Assembly (NCBI GenBank): GCA_008080565.1
Contig: VIKE01000043.1
Location: 28,887-63,491, forward strand
Reading direction: 5' to 3'
Source: Rhodocyclaceae bacterium
Lineage (GTDB): Bacteria; Pseudomonadota; Gammaproteobacteria; Burkholderiales; Rhodocyclaceae
DNA length: 34,605 nt
A program made the position numbers and the translations under genes. The notes beneath the pieces are model-generated. The model was not told the DNA's origin. It searched no databases and saw nothing but the letters and a program-made list of their open reading frames with translations. Positions 8,088 to 17,099 of the stretch are shown here, in pieces (positions within the stretch are counted from its first letter, which is position 1; each line of letters begins with the position of its first letter).

Positions 8088-9425
8088 ATGAAACGCCCCC
8101 TGCTTTTCCTCGCCCTCATCCCTCTCGCCCTGTGGGGGATTTTTGCCCTGCCCGACATCCTCGCCGCCAATCCCCCAGGCCCCTGGGCCTGGCGCCGACC
8201 GTTGATCATCCTCTCCGGCCTGCTCGCCCTGTGGTGGATGAGTGCCGGCATCCTGCTCGCCACCCGTTCGCCCAGGCTCGAACAACGCTTCGGCGGGCTC
8301 GACAAGCTCTACCGCCTGCACAAGAACATCGGCATCGGCGCCGGCCTCCTCGTCTTCACCCACTGGATGATCGAATGGCTGCCCAAGAACCTGTCCAAGG
8401 CCGGCCTGATCGCCGGGCCACGCGGCCCGCGCGGACCACGCGGCGAGCCCGACATGTGGATCGACCTGGCCAAGGATGTCGGCGAATGGGCCGGCTACAT
8501 CCTGATGGCGCTGGTCGTCGTGGCGCTGATCAAACGCATTCCCTACCGCTATTTCCGCTGGGTGCACAAAGCCTTTGGCGCTGTTTTCCTGGCCGGCGCC
8601 TTCCACGGCCTGATCCTCATGCCGACGACTTTCTGGCAAAGCCCGCTCGCCTGGCTGACCGCCGTACTCGCCGCGGCCGGCGCTGTCCCCGCCCTGCTCT
8701 CGCTGACCAATCGGATCGGCCGCAAGCGCCAGCATCGCGCTGAAATCGTCTCGATCAGCCGGCACGACGGCAAGTTGCTTGAAATCGTCTGCCGCCCCGA
8801 ACAGAACTGGCCCGGTCACCAGGCCGGACAATTCCTCTTCGCCAACTTCGGCTCGCCCGGCGAAGGCGCCCACCCGTTCACCATCGCCTCGGCCTGGAAC
8901 GCGCAGGAAGGCACGCTGACCCTGGCCATCAAGGCGCTCGGCGACTTCACGGCGCAACTGCCTGAGCTGATCGAGGCCGGCCAAACGATCACCCTTGAAG
9001 GCCCCTACGGCGCATTTGATTTTTCGGCCAAAATTCCGGTTGACCGTGGGAATGCGGGTCATCAGGTCTGGGTTGCCGGCGGCATCGGCATTACGCCCTT
9101 CCTGGCCCGCCTCGAGCAACTGGCGGCCGCTCCGGCGCCAGCAAAAGCCACGGCCGACCTTTTCTACTGCACGCCAAACGCGGCTACCGGCGATTTCCCC
9201 GAAAATCTGGAAACCCTGTGCACTGCCGCCGGCGTTCGCCTGCACCGCCGCCAGACCGACCATACCGGCCTGCTCACGCCGGAGGAAGTCGCTGCTGCGC
9301 TGCAGCCCGAGAGCACCGTCTGGTTCTGCGGCCCGGCCGACTGGGGCAAGGCCCTGGGCCAGGCACTGCAGACCGGAGGCCTGTCGCGCGCCGCCTTCCA
9401 CCAGGAGGCCTTCGAGTTCAGATAG
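8088..9425 (+). CDS. Ferric-reductase-like transmembrane flavoprotein oxidoreductase
   Basis: A 445-residue membrane protein of the predicted ferric reductase type (COG4097). The N-terminal half has about six membrane helices with heme-type histidines (H-K-N, F-T-H-W, W-V-H-K, F-H-G). The C-terminal half has an FAD domain (H-P-F-T-I-A-S near 265) and an NAD(P)-binding domain (G-G-I-G-I-T-P-F; C-terminal W-F-C-G-P). It would pass electrons from NAD(P)H through FAD and heme to an acceptor. Two oddities: a collagen-like G-P-R-G-P-R-G-P-R-G loop (8415-8444) between helices, and a segment S-A-K-I-P-V-D-R-G-N-A-G-H that matches the dispersed repeat. An upstream ATG at 8058 is possible; 8088 gives a normal N-terminal helix. 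Confidence 0.85.
   Translation: MKRPLLFLALIPLALWGIFALPDILAANPPGPWAWRRPLIILSGLLALWWMSAGILLATRSPRLEQRFGGLDKLYRLHKNIGIGAGLLVFTHWMIEWLPKNLSKAGLIAGPRGPRGPRGEPDMWIDLAKDVGEWAGYILMALVVVALIKRIPYRYFRWVHKAFGAVFLAGAFHGLILMPTTFWQSPLAWLTAVLAAAGAVPALLSLTNRIGRKRQHRAEIVSISRHDGKLLEIVCRPEQNWPGHQAGQFLFANFGSPGEGAHPFTIASAWNAQEGTLTLAIKALGDFTAQLPELIEAGQTITLEGPYGAFDFSAKIPVDRGNAGHQVWVAGGIGITPFLARLEQLAAAPAPAKATADLFYCTPNAATGDFPENLETLCTAAGVRLHRRQTDHTGLLTPEEVAAALQPESTVWFCGPADWGKALGQALQTGGLSRAAFHQEAFEFR
9013..9050 (+). repeat. Dispersed GTTGACCGT repeat, copy C, inside a coding region
   Basis: Core GTTGACCGT at 9039-9047, preceded by CATTTGATTTTTCGGCCAAA, which aligns with copies A and B. It lies in the reductase reading frame and encodes the stretch between F-D-F and Q-V-W-V-A-G-G, where relatives as I recall them have a shorter link. 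Confidence 0.55.
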
Positions 9426-9475
9426 GTCCGGCATCGGCTGGTATGATTCGTTCTCCGCAACGAACATATGCAGTC

Positions 9476-9820
9476 ATGACCAAGGTTTACGGCATCAAGA
9501 ACTGCGACACCATGAAGAAGGCCATGAACTGGCTGGCTGAAAACGGTGTCGCCTACGAATTCATCGATTACAAGAAGGCCGGCGTCGCCGAAGCCAAGCT
9601 GCCGGACTGGAATGCCCGGGCCGGCTGGGAAAAGCTGCTCAATACGCGCGGCCTGATGTGGAAGAAGCTCAGCGACGAAGAACGTACCGCAGTCGACGAG
9701 GCAAAAGCCCTCAAATTGATGGCGCAGTACCCGAGCCTGATCAAACGCCCGGTCCTCGACACCGGCAGCCAGCTCATCGTCGGCTTCGCACCGGAAAACT
9801 ATGCGGAAAAGCTGAAGTGA
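9476..9820 (+). CDS. ArsC-family reductase-like protein (YffB type)
   Basis: A 114-residue thioredoxin-fold protein starting M-T-K-V-Y-G-I-K-N-C-D-T-M-K-K-A. The single N-terminal Cys followed by D-T-x-K-K-A, and the late L-I-K-R-P-V motif, are typical of the ArsC/Spx/YffB family. The K-N-C-D-T-M-K-K-A form is closer to YffB than to true arsenate reductases, so a glutathione-dependent thiol reductase is more likely than arsenate reduction. No other arsenic genes are nearby. Its stop overlaps the GTG start of hslO (GTGA), so the two are translationally coupled. It follows the reductase gene by 50 bases and could share its transcript. Confidence 0.87.
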   Translation: MTKVYGIKNCDTMKKAMNWLAENGVAYEFIDYKKAGVAEAKLPDWNARAGWEKLLNTRGLMWKKLSDEERTAVDEAKALKLMAQYPSLIKRPVLDTGSQLIVGFAPENYAEKLK

Positions 9821-10698
9821 GCGGCAGTTACGTCCAGCGCTTCATCTTTGAAGGCCTCGATATTCGCGGTGCCGTCGTCCATCTCGGCGACGCCTGGCAG
9901 CAGATGCAGGCTGGCCGCGACTATCAGCCGACCGTCGCCCAACTGCTCGGCGAAACGGCCGCCGTCACCGCCCTGATTGCCGGCCAGCTCAAGCAGCCCG
10001 GCCGCCTGACCTTGCAGCTACGCGGCAATGGCCCGATCCAGTTGCTGGTCATGGACTGCAACGAACTGCTGCAAATGCGCGGCATGGCGCGCAGCAACCC
10101 GGTCGTTCTGGCCGCGCCTGTGCCCGAACTGCTCGGCGCCCACCAGGGCGGCCAGCTCATGATGAGCCTCGATATGCCGGAAGCCCGCCAGCCCTACCAA
10201 AGCTTCGTGCCGATGGTCGGCGACAGTATCGCGGCGATCTTCGAGCACTACCTCGAACAGTCCGAGCAGCAACCATCTCGCCTGTTCGCTGCGTGCAGCC
10301 AGGAAGCAGCGACCTGCCTGTTCCTGCAAAAGATGCCGGCCGCTGACCATCACGACGAAGATGGCTGGCAGCGCATCACCCAGCTGGCCGCTACGGTCAA
10401 GCCGGCCGAGTTGCTCGAACTCGACACTGAAAGCCTGCTCGGTCGCCTTTTCCACGAAGACATGAGCGAACGCGGCATCCGCCTCTACGACCCGCGCCCG
10501 GTGGCCTACCACTGCCCCGAGGACCGCAACAAGGTGGCCGACATGATCCGCAGTCTGGGCCATGCCGATGCCGAGACGATCCTCGCCGAACACGGTGAAA
10601 TCGTCATTCGCGACGACATCTGCAACCGCGACTACCACTTCAGCGCCGACGATGTCGCCGCCCTGTTCGCCGTCAGCGAAGGCAAGGCACTGCATTGA
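9817..10698 (+). CDS. hslO: Hsp33-family redox chaperone with reduced cysteine set
   Basis: Hsp33 is a cytoplasmic holdase switched on by oxidative unfolding. The 293-residue product shows the family core: Q-R-F-I-F-E near 7, R-G-A-V-V near 17, L-L-G-E-T-A-A-V near 43, L-R-G-N-G-P-I-Q near 68 and Y-L-E-Q-S-E-Q-Q near 145. In the C-terminal switch domain the family normally has C-x-C and C-x-x-C holding zinc. Here only C233 (Y-H-C-P-E-D-R) and C269 (D-D-I-C-N-R-D-Y) remain; the partner positions are Y231 and D266. Two normal zinc ligands are therefore missing. GTG at 9817 is the start, overlapping the previous stop; the gene's own stop overlaps the TTG start of the following kinase. Confidence 0.88.
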   Translation: MSGSYVQRFIFEGLDIRGAVVHLGDAWQQMQAGRDYQPTVAQLLGETAAVTALIAGQLKQPGRLTLQLRGNGPIQLLVMDCNELLQMRGMARSNPVVLAAPVPELLGAHQGGQLMMSLDMPEARQPYQSFVPMVGDSIAAIFEHYLEQSEQQPSRLFAACSQEAATCLFLQKMPAADHHDEDGWQRITQLAATVKPAELLELDTESLLGRLFHEDMSERGIRLYDPRPVAYHCPEDRNKVADMIRSLGHADAETILAEHGEIVIRDDICNRDYHFSADDVAALFAVSEGKALH

Positions 10699-12056
10699 CC
10701 CTGCCGACTGACTCTTTCGTCCTCGGCCGAAGAGTCGAGCTGCTCTATCGAAATGTACTGCTCGGGCAGGTCGTTTCGATCGTCAATTCGTCGATCCTGA
10801 CCTGGGTCGCCGTTTCCCTGGTGGGCAACTCAGCCGTTTATGGCTGGTGGCTGGCCACCATCGTGATCGCCGCCCTGCGCCTCAGCCAGGCCATCGCCTA
10901 CCGGCGTACAGACCTTGCTCTCCGCTTAAAGAACGCCGGCGGGTGGCGCCAGCGTGCCCTGTGGAGCGGCACCGGCGCCGGTCTCGTCTGGGCCAGCGGC
11001 GCCCTGCTGCTCATGTCACAAGGCAACACCCACCTGCAACTGCTGACCGGTCTGGTCATGTCCGGCATGGTCGCCGGCGCCGTACCCATCCTGGCGGCCG
11101 ACCGCCTTATCTTCCGCTGCTACGCGACACCCGTAGCCCTCGCCGTCGCCTTCGGAACGCTCGGCAGCGACCCGTTGCATATCGCCTTCACCGCCATGTC
11201 GTTGATCCTCCTGCTGGCGGTAACTCGCAGTGCCGATTTCTTTCACGGCGCCCTGCAGGAAACCTTCCGGCTTGAACACGAAAAAGACGGCCTGCTGACA
11301 GAACTGGCCCACGCCCGGGATGTCGCCGAACGCTCAAACCGCGCCAAGACCGAATTCCTGGCCAATATCAGCCATGAACTGCGTACGCCGATGAACGGCA
11401 TCATCGGCATGGGCGATATGCTGTCCCTCGAGTCCCTGACCCCGGAGCAACAGGAATTGCTGCACCACCAGCGCGAATCTGCCGACCAGCTCATGCAACT
11501 GATCAATCACCTGATCAAGCTGTCGGCCCTCGAAGCCGGCCATGTCCAGATCAAACACACCTCGTTTGCCGTCGGCAGCATGTTCGAAGGCCTGCTCTCC
11601 GGCCAGCAGAAAGCAGCAGCGGCCAAAAACCTCACCCTGTCGCTGTATTCCGATCCAGCACTACCTGAAATATTGATCGGCGACCCCGACCGCCTGCACC
11701 AGATTTTCAGTCATCTGGTCGGCAATGCCATCAAATTCACCAACCAGGGCAACGTCGACATTGCGACGAAGCTGCTCGAGCGTCACGGCAACACTGTCAA
11801 AATCGAATTCTCGGTCGTCGATACCGGCCCCGGCATGACAGCGGAAGAACTTCGAATGATCAGCGGCCTGCTTGTTCAGGGCGACGGCTCGACCATTCGC
11901 AAGCACGGCGGCATCGGCGTCGGCTTGCCGATCGCCCGCAAGCTGATCGAACTGATGGGCGGCAAACTGGACATCGAAACCGAGCTCGGCCGGGGCTGCA
12001 CCTTCCGCTTTACGCTGGCTTTGGAAGCCACCGAACCCGAGGCCGGGCACACTTAG
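10695..12056 (+). CDS. Membrane sensor histidine kinase (HisKA-HATPase)
   Basis: A 453-residue kinase. Residues 20-175 form about six membrane helices with no large external loop, so the sensor is probably the membrane bundle itself. A coiled linker (185-215) leads to a HisKA domain with the phospho-accepting H227 in [10 protein letters not shown]. The HATPase domain shows the N box (G-N-A-I-K-F-T), D-T-G-P-G-M and a G-G-I-G-V-G-L glycine box. There is no receiver domain and no response regulator is adjacent, so the partner must be encoded elsewhere. The start is a TTG overlapping the hslO stop (TTGA). This coupling to a stress chaperone gene is unusual but may only reflect operon packing. 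Confidence 0.85.
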   Translation: MTLPTDSFVLGRRVELLYRNVLLGQVVSIVNSSILTWVAVSLVGNSAVYGWWLATIVIAALRLSQAIAYRRTDLALRLKNAGGWRQRALWSGTGAGLVWASGALLLMSQGNTHLQLLTGLVMSGMVAGAVPILAADRLIFRCYATPVALAVAFGTLGSDPLHIAFTAMSLILLLAVTRSADFFHGALQETFRLEHEKDGLLTELAHARDVAERSNRAKTEFLANISHELRTPMNGIIGMGDMLSLESLTPEQQELLHHQRESADQLMQLINHLIKLSALEAGHVQIKHTSFAVGSMFEGLLSGQQKAAAAKNLTLSLYSDPALPEILIGDPDRLHQIFSHLVGNAIKFTNQGNVDIATKLLERHGNTVKIEFSVVDTGPGMTAEELRMISGLLVQGDGSTIRKHGGIGVGLPIARKLIELMGGKLDIETELGRGCTFRFTLALEATEPEAGHT

Positions 12057-12073
12057 CTGGAAGCCTGATCGAG

Positions 12074-12087
12074 CCGGCCCGGGCCGG
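12074..12087. terminator. Possible weak bidirectional hairpin between convergent genes
   Basis: A perfect 14-base palindrome CCGGCCCGGGCCGG lies in the 33-base gap between the histidine kinase and the FAD oxidase gene, which converge. There is no T-tract on either side, so a terminator role is only suggested by position. Confidence 0.3.
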
Positions 12088-12089
12088 TC

Positions 12090-13487
12090 TTAGAGCACCT
12101 TGCCGGGATTCATCAAACCGCGCGGATCAAGCGCCTGCTTGAGCGAGCGCATTAGCGCCATTTCGACCGGACTCTTGTAGCGCAGGATTTCCTCGCGCTT
12201 CAACTGGCCAAGGCCATGCTCGGCCGAAATCGAACCGTTCAACGCATGAACCGCATCATGAACGATGCGGTGAACCTCGGGCTCGCAGGCCAGGAAGCTG
12301 ACGTTGTCGCCGGCGTTGGCTTGCGACAGGTTGTAATGCAGGTTGCCATCGCCAACGTGGCCGAAGGCAACGACGCGTACGCCAGGAAAGGCCTTGGCCA
12401 GCGCCGCATCGGCCGTCGCCAGGAATTGGGGAATCCGGGAAACCGGCACCGAGACATCATGCTTGATGCTGATGCCTTCGATCTTCTGCGCTTCGGAAAT
12501 ATTCTCGCGCAGCGCCCACAGCTTTTTCGCCTGCGTTTCCGATTGCGCCACGACGCCGTCGCTGACTTCGCCAGCCTCCAGGCGCTCGGCCAACCAGGCT
12601 TCGACGGCTGCCGGATCGGCCTCGGAAAACTCGGCCAGCACGTACCATGGCGCGTCGTCGGTTGGCCGCAAGGTATCGGGAATGTTCTTGAGGACCAACC
12701 CGAGAGAGGTTTCAGAAACCAGCTCGAAGGCCGTCAGTTGGGCATCAAAAGCGGTTTTGGCCAGATTCAGCAGGTCGACCGCCTCAGCCGGTGAAGCGAT
12801 ATTGAGCCAGCAGGTAACCTGCCTTTTGGGCAGCGGAAAAAGCTTGAGCACGGCGCCCGTGATGATACCCAGCGTGCCCTCGGCACCGATAAACAACTGC
12901 TTGAGGTCGTAACCGGTATTGTCCTTGCGCAGGCCGCGCATACCGTTCCAGATATCGCCATTGGCCAGAACCACTTCGAGACCGAGCGTCAGTTCGCGCG
13001 TGTTGCCGTAGCGCAAAACCTGCACACCGCCAGCATTGGTCGACAGATTGCCACCGATCTGGCACGTCCCTTCCGACGCCAGGGCCAGCGGAAACAGCCG
13101 GTCGGCGGCGCGGGCGGCCTCCTGAACGGCAGCCAGCGTGCAGCCGGCCTCGACTGAAATTGTGCTGTTTTTCCGGTCGACCGTGAGAACGCGGTTCAGG
13201 CGGCTCAAGCTGACGACTACCGCGCCGCCCGAGTCGTCCGGCGTTGCCGCACCGCACAGACTGGTATTGCCGCCCTGCGGCACGATCGCCACGCCAGCCT
13301 CGGCGCAAATCTTGACGACCGCGGCCACCTCGGCAGTGTTGCCGGGACGAACGACACACTGCGCCGCGCCGCGGTAACGGCCGCGCCAATCGGTGACAAA
13401 AGGGGCGATGTCGGCCGGATCGGTCAGCACCTGGGCGGCGCCGACCGCTTTGGCCAGTCGATCAGACAGGCTGGGCGTAGAGGTCAT
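12090..13487 (-). CDS. FAD-linked 2-hydroxyacid oxidase/dehydrogenase (GlcD / D-2-hydroxyglutarate dehydrogenase type)
   Basis: A 465-residue flavoprotein of the FAD-binding oxidase family that oxidises D-2-hydroxyacids such as D-lactate, glycolate or D-2-hydroxyglutarate. Seen: the PCMH FAD-binding region with V-P-Q-G-G-N-T-S-L near 70-78, then [13 protein letters not shown] near 142, and [10 protein letters not shown] near 202. The C-terminal domain has [12 protein letters not shown] and E-H-G-L-G-Q-L-K-R, the metal and substrate motifs of the D2HGDH/GlcD group. No iron-sulfur partner (GlcF-like) is adjacent, which favours a stand-alone enzyme. The start lies 26 bases inside the end of rimO, so the two form an operon. 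The exact substrate cannot be read from sequence. Confidence 0.9.
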   Translation of the reverse strand: MTSTPSLSDRLAKAVGAAQVLTDPADIAPFVTDWRGRYRGAAQCVVRPGNTAEVAAVVKICAEAGVAIVPQGGNTSLCGAATPDDSGGAVVVSLSRLNRVLTVDRKNSTISVEAGCTLAAVQEAARAADRLFPLALASEGTCQIGGNLSTNAGGVQVLRYGNTRELTLGLEVVLANGDIWNGMRGLRKDNTGYDLKQLFIGAEGTLGIITGAVLKLFPLPKRQVTCWLNIASPAEAVDLLNLAKTAFDAQLTAFELVSETSLGLVLKNIPDTLRPTDDAPWYVLAEFSEADPAAVEAWLAERLEAGEVSDGVVAQSETQAKKLWALRENISEAQKIEGISIKHDVSVPVSRIPQFLATADAALAKAFPGVRVVAFGHVGDGNLHYNLSQANAGDNVSFLACEPEVHRIVHDAVHALNGSISAEHGLGQLKREEILRYKSPVEMALMRSLKQALDPRGLMNPGKVL

Positions 13488-14784
13488 GGTGATCGGCGTC
13501 GATGACCTTCACCTGGATGAAATCGCCGGGTTGGGCGTCGAAATGACCGTCGATATAGACCACACCGTCGATTTCCGGCGCGTCTGCTTTGGAACGGGCA
13601 ATCGTGCCCTCTTCATCGACCGCATCGACCAGCACCTGAATGACCGTGTCGATCTTGGCTTCCAGCTTGGCGGCGGAAATATCTTCCTGAACCTGCATCA
13701 GCCAGCGCCGACGGTCTTCGCGCACATCCTCCGGCGGCAGGCCGGCGAGTTCGTTGGCCTTGGCACCTTCGACCGGAGAGTAGGCAAAAGCACCGACGCG
13801 GTCGAGCTTGGCGTCTTCGAGGAACTGGATCAGCTGGTCGAAATCCTCGTCGGTCTCACCGGGGAAGCCGGTGATGAAAGTCGAGCGGATGACGATTTCC
13901 GGGCAGATGTCGCGCCACTTGGCGATGCGCTCAAGCGTATTTTCGGCCGAGGCCGGACGCTTCATTGCCTTGAGTATGGTCGGGCTGGCGTGCTGGAAAG
14001 GCACATCAAGGTAAGGCAGGATCTTGCCTTCGGCCATCAGCGGGATGACATCATCGACCGACGGATACGGGTAAACGTAATGCAGACGGACCCAAATGCC
14101 GAAGCTGGCCAGCGCCTCGCACAGCTCCTTGAGGCGCGACTTGACCGGCTTGCCGCCCCAGAAGGCGGTGCGATATTTGAGATCGACGCCATAGGCGCTG
14201 GTGTCCTGCGAAATGACCAAAATCTCTTTTACGCCAGCCCGGGCCAGGTTTTCAGCCTCGGCCAGCACGTCACCAACCGGCCGCGAAACCAGCGGACCGC
14301 GCAGCGACGGGATGATGCAGAAGGTGCAGCTGTGGTTGCAGCCTTCGGAAATCTTCAGGTAGGCGAAGTGATCCGGCGTCAGGCGGACGCCTTGCGGCGG
14401 CACGAGGTCGGAATACGGATCGTGCGGTTTCGGCAGGTGGGTATGGACGTAACCCATGACCTCGTCGGCGGCGTGCGGGCCAGTGACGGCGAGCACGGCC
14501 GGGTGCGTCGACTGCACGATATCGCCCTTGGCGCCGAGGCAGCCGGTGACAATGACCTTGCCGTTCTCGCTGAGCGCTTCGCCGATGGCATCGAGCGATT
14601 CCTCGACGGCGGCATCGATGAAACCGCAGGTATTGACGATCACCAGATCGGAATTGTCGTAGCTCGGCGAAATCTCGTAGCCTTCAGCGCGCAGCTTGGT
14701 CAGGATGCGCTCGGCATCGGAACTGGCCTTCGGGCAGCCGAGGGAAACGAAGCCGACGGTCGGCACTTTTTGCTGAATAGTCAT
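13462..14784 (-). CDS. rimO: Ribosomal protein S12 methylthiotransferase RimO
   Basis: RimO is a radical-SAM enzyme that adds a methylthio group to an aspartate of ribosomal protein S12. The 440-residue product has the three domains of the family: N-terminal UPF0004 with cysteines in S-L-G-C-P-K, N-T-C-G-F and T-G-C-L; radical SAM with the cluster motif C-N-H-S-C-T-F-C near residue 150; and a C-terminal TRAM domain. The [10 protein letters not shown] start and the I-S-Q-D-T-S-A-Y-G motif separate it from MiaB. It overlaps the FAD oxidase by 26 bases and is probably the first gene of that pair. Confidence 0.95.
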   Translation of the reverse strand: MTIQQKVPTVGFVSLGCPKASSDAERILTKLRAEGYEISPSYDNSDLVIVNTCGFIDAAVEESLDAIGEALSENGKVIVTGCLGAKGDIVQSTHPAVLAVTGPHAADEVMGYVHTHLPKPHDPYSDLVPPQGVRLTPDHFAYLKISEGCNHSCTFCIIPSLRGPLVSRPVGDVLAEAENLARAGVKEILVISQDTSAYGVDLKYRTAFWGGKPVKSRLKELCEALASFGIWVRLHYVYPYPSVDDVIPLMAEGKILPYLDVPFQHASPTILKAMKRPASAENTLERIAKWRDICPEIVIRSTFITGFPGETDEDFDQLIQFLEDAKLDRVGAFAYSPVEGAKANELAGLPPEDVREDRRRWLMQVQEDISAAKLEAKIDTVIQVLVDAVDEEGTIARSKADAPEIDGVVYIDGHFDAQPGDFIQVKVIDADHHDLYAQPV

Positions 14785-14841
14785 GCGATGGAAACCTTAT
14801 CCGGACAGGCCGGCAAACAAAGGGCGTATTTTACGGGGGAT

Positions 14842-16215
14842 TCAGGCCGGCAGGCGGGCAAGTGCCTGTTTCAGCGCCTCAAAACATTTCGCGTCGATGG
14901 CCGTGCCAACATTCTCGGCCATGATTTCCAGCGTCTTGGGAATCGGCACAGCGCCGCGATACGGGCGTTCGGCGGTGATCGCGTCGAAAATATCGGCCGT
15001 CGTAATGATCCGCGTTTCGAGGCAGATATCTTTCGCCGTCAAGCCGCGCGGGTAACCCTTGCCATCGAAGCGTTCGTGGTGGGCGGCCGACACCTGCGCC
15101 AGCTCGGTAAAGGCGTCGATGCGCGAGAGGATCGTCTCGGTGTACATCGCGTGCGCCTTGACCGCTTCCCACTCCTCGTCATCGAGCTTGCCGGGTTTGT
15201 CGAGCACGCTGTTGCTGACGCCAAGTTTGCCGACATCGTGCAGCAGCGCACCGCGCTTGAGCCAGCGCCGACGGTCTGCCGCCAGACCGAGCGTTTCGGC
15301 GATCAGATCGGCGTAGAGCGCCACCCGCGTACTGTGCCCGCTGGTGTAGGGGCTCTTCGAGTCGACAACCTGGCCGAAAGCAGCGGCGATGTCGTCGAGA
15401 TAATCGTCATCAAGCGCCACGACATGCCCGGCCGGCTCAAGCGCCAGCACCGCTGTCATGACATCAGGCGAAGCCAGCATTGTCCAGAAGGCGTGGTCGC
15501 CTTCCAGTTGCTCGAATGCCGCCACCAAAACGGGATCGAACCAGCCGCCAACACGCTGCCGAACCTCCTCGAAAGCCGCCGACGGGCCGCCCGAGGTATG
15601 AAAAACATCAATCACCTGAGCCAGTAGCGCAATGCGCGAATAAAGCGGAATCGCCTCGCCGGCCAAGCCGTGCGGCTTGCCCTGTCCGTTGAAATGCTCG
15701 TCCAGGCTGTAGATACCAGCCGACACGCTCTCGGGGAAACGCAGCAAGCGGGCGATTTCGGCACCCCGCTGGCAGCGGGTGGCGATCAGCTCGGTGGCGA
15801 TCTGTTCGCCGTCGCGCATGATCGTCATCACGCTGCGGAAACGCTCGGCCAGCGGTGCCCTCAGCCCGGTATGGCTGAGCACGAACTGGAGCACCTTGGG
15901 CAGGCTGTCGCCGACCTTCTTGAAATCGCGCTTGAAGCTCAGGTCGTCAGTCAGGTACAGCTCGCAGATGCGCGCCGCATTGCTGCTGCAGCCCAGATCC
16001 TTGAGCAGCAGGGTGTAATAAAGATTCCACAGATCGTCGTCGCCAAGCCCGAGGCGACGACCGACGTGCATGCCGATCCAGCAACAACGCACGCAGTGAC
16101 CTTCCGGCTGCCCTTCAGTAATGTCGAGCGCATGGCTGAGCGCCGAGATCAACTCGGAGAGTTTCAAGCCGGCCAGGGCCGGCAAGGTGAACTGAACTGG
16201 AGAATTAGCGGGCAT
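14842..16215 (-). CDS. HD-GYP protein with a degenerate N-terminal HD-like half
   Basis: A 457-residue soluble protein. The C-terminal half is a complete HD-GYP domain: H-S-T-R, L-L-H-D-V-G-K with H326-D327, H-H-E-R-F-D-G-K-G-Y-P from 379, and D-I-F-D-A-I-T-A-E-R-P-Y. It should hydrolyse c-di-GMP to pGpG or GMP. The first half looks like a decayed copy: H-C-V-R early, then L-L-K-D-L-G in place of L-L-H-D-I-G, and a G-Q-G-K-P-H-G-L echo of the GYP loop, so it may be a regulatory or dimerising module. A TTG seven codons upstream is possible, but ATG at 16215 is the better start. The upstream gap to rimO is 57 bases. Confidence 0.85.
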   Translation of the reverse strand: MPANSPVQFTLPALAGLKLSELISALSHALDITEGQPEGHCVRCCWIGMHVGRRLGLGDDDLWNLYYTLLLKDLGCSSNAARICELYLTDDLSFKRDFKKVGDSLPKVLQFVLSHTGLRAPLAERFRSVMTIMRDGEQIATELIATRCQRGAEIARLLRFPESVSAGIYSLDEHFNGQGKPHGLAGEAIPLYSRIALLAQVIDVFHTSGGPSAAFEEVRQRVGGWFDPVLVAAFEQLEGDHAFWTMLASPDVMTAVLALEPAGHVVALDDDYLDDIAAAFGQVVDSKSPYTSGHSTRVALYADLIAETLGLAADRRRWLKRGALLHDVGKLGVSNSVLDKPGKLDDEEWEAVKAHAMYTETILSRIDAFTELAQVSAAHHERFDGKGYPRGLTAKDICLETRIITTADIFDAITAERPYRGAVPIPKTLEIMAENVGTAIDAKCFEALKQALARLPA

Positions 16216-16376
16216 TGGTTCGTAGATTACCAACAAACCATGAAGTTCTCTCGCTACTCAGAGATTTCTGCACGCCGGTGAGAACGGCCAACTGACTTTC
16301 GTCATCGACTGAAACCGAAAATATGGCTCGATAACAATAAAATTTCTCGATCACTCCATTGCCTGCATCCGTAACA

Positions 16377-16405
16377 CTGACGCCAGAAACTTTATTCGTT
16401 ATAAT
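16377..16405 (+). promoter_or_regulatory. Sigma-70-type promoter of the tRNA-Val remnant
   Basis: CTGACG at 16377-16382 and a perfect TATAAT at 16400-16405, separated by 17 bases, end 10 bases before the tRNA. The promoter appears intact although the tRNA is not. Confidence 0.65.
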
Positions 16406-16415
16406 TCGCGCCCCA

Positions 16416-16480
16416 GCGTTCTTAGCTCAGTTGGTAGAGCGTCTGCCTTACACGCAGAATGTCGGCGGTTCGAGCCCGTC
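16416..16480 (+). pseudogene. tRNA-Val (TAC) lacking its 3' acceptor strand
   Basis: The 5' acceptor strand GCGTTCT, T8/A9, D-arm (GCTC/GAGC), anticodon arm with loop C-T-T-A-C-A-C (anticodon TAC, Val) and T-arm with TTCGAGC are all present. The sequence that should follow (AGAACGC plus CCA, to pair with the 5' strand) is absent. Instead the T-arm joins directly to an unrelated hairpin. The acceptor stem cannot form, so no functional tRNA is expected unless the sequence is misassembled. Confidence 0.75.
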
Positions 16481-16502
16481 ACTTCATGATCAGTCATGAA
16501 GT
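16481..16502. other. Perfect 9-bp hairpin replacing the tRNA acceptor end
   Basis: Arms ACTTCATGA (16481-16489) and TCATGAAGT (16494-16502) enclose a TCAG loop and begin exactly where the tRNA-Val T-stem ends. An ACCA follows the hairpin. Confidence 0.8.
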
Positions 16503-16505
16503 ACC

Positions 16506-16530
16506 AAAGCCCCGCTCCGGCGGGGCTTTT
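16506..16530 (+). terminator. Intrinsic terminator after the tRNA-Val remnant
   Basis: A perfect 10-bp stem, AAAGCCCCGC (16506-16515) and GCGGGGCTTT (16520-16529), has a TCCG loop and ends in a short T-run. It closes the tRNA transcription unit. Confidence 0.85.
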
Positions 16531-17099
16531 CGTTTGTATATCCGCCCCACGCCGTCTATATCCATTCCATGGAATACCGACATTCCTGACGGTATCGGCG
16601 ACTGAACACTCTGAAACAGCAATTCGCATGACGAATTCGGCCGAAAAGTCGCTAAAACCAGCTTTCCCAAAGGGAGTGCATCTCCCGACCGAGCCCGCCG
16701 GGGCAATGCTTTGGCGCTTGAAGAACCGGTTCGACAACAAATGGAAGTCCTTGGCCGGCCGCGCCAGCAACGGATCGCCAATGTCTGGATCCGGGTTTAT
16801 TCCGCAGCAAAGCAAACTCAGCGAGGAATTTGCGGATGGGGCGCGGCTTTGTCCTGTTTCTTGACTAACTTGCCTATTTTTTCCTTTTCCAAAGGGCGAT
16901 TCGGGGATTACATAAATGACCGGCCGCACAGCGAACGGCTGTAGCTTCGGAGCCGACTGGAATACCACCTCACACAAGGCGGCCAAATAGAAAACTCAAC
17001 GACGATGGTCCAACCCCGTCTGTCGGCGAAACGATAGGGTTTTTCTCCATCGCATGGGACACCTTCGCTCGGTCTTACTTGCAGCGAGCAGCTCGATTC
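16531..17099. other. Non-coding stretch between the tRNA remnant and the hybrid kinase
   Basis: About 570 bases. Short open frames occur on both strands, but none has a credible start, Shine-Dalgarno sequence or recognisable product. One long minus-strand frame runs through the tRNA remnant and is a chance opening. I see no repeat or insertion sequence here; it may be decayed sequence. Confidence 0.5.

Noticed and set aside
8064..9467. 467-codon minus-strand frame
   Set aside because: Antisense to the reductase gene; its composition is that of a shadow frame.
13167..13188. GTTTTTCCGGTCGACCGTG resembles the dispersed repeat
   Set aside because: It encodes the ordinary V-D-R-K-N stretch of FAD-linked oxidases and has a mismatch in the core, so I treat it as chance.
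13393..15627. 744-codon open frame on the plus strand
   Set aside because: Antisense to rimO and the HD-GYP gene, with no recognisable protein.
16399..16986. 195-codon minus-strand frame
   Set aside because: Runs through the tRNA remnant and terminator and gives no recognisable protein.
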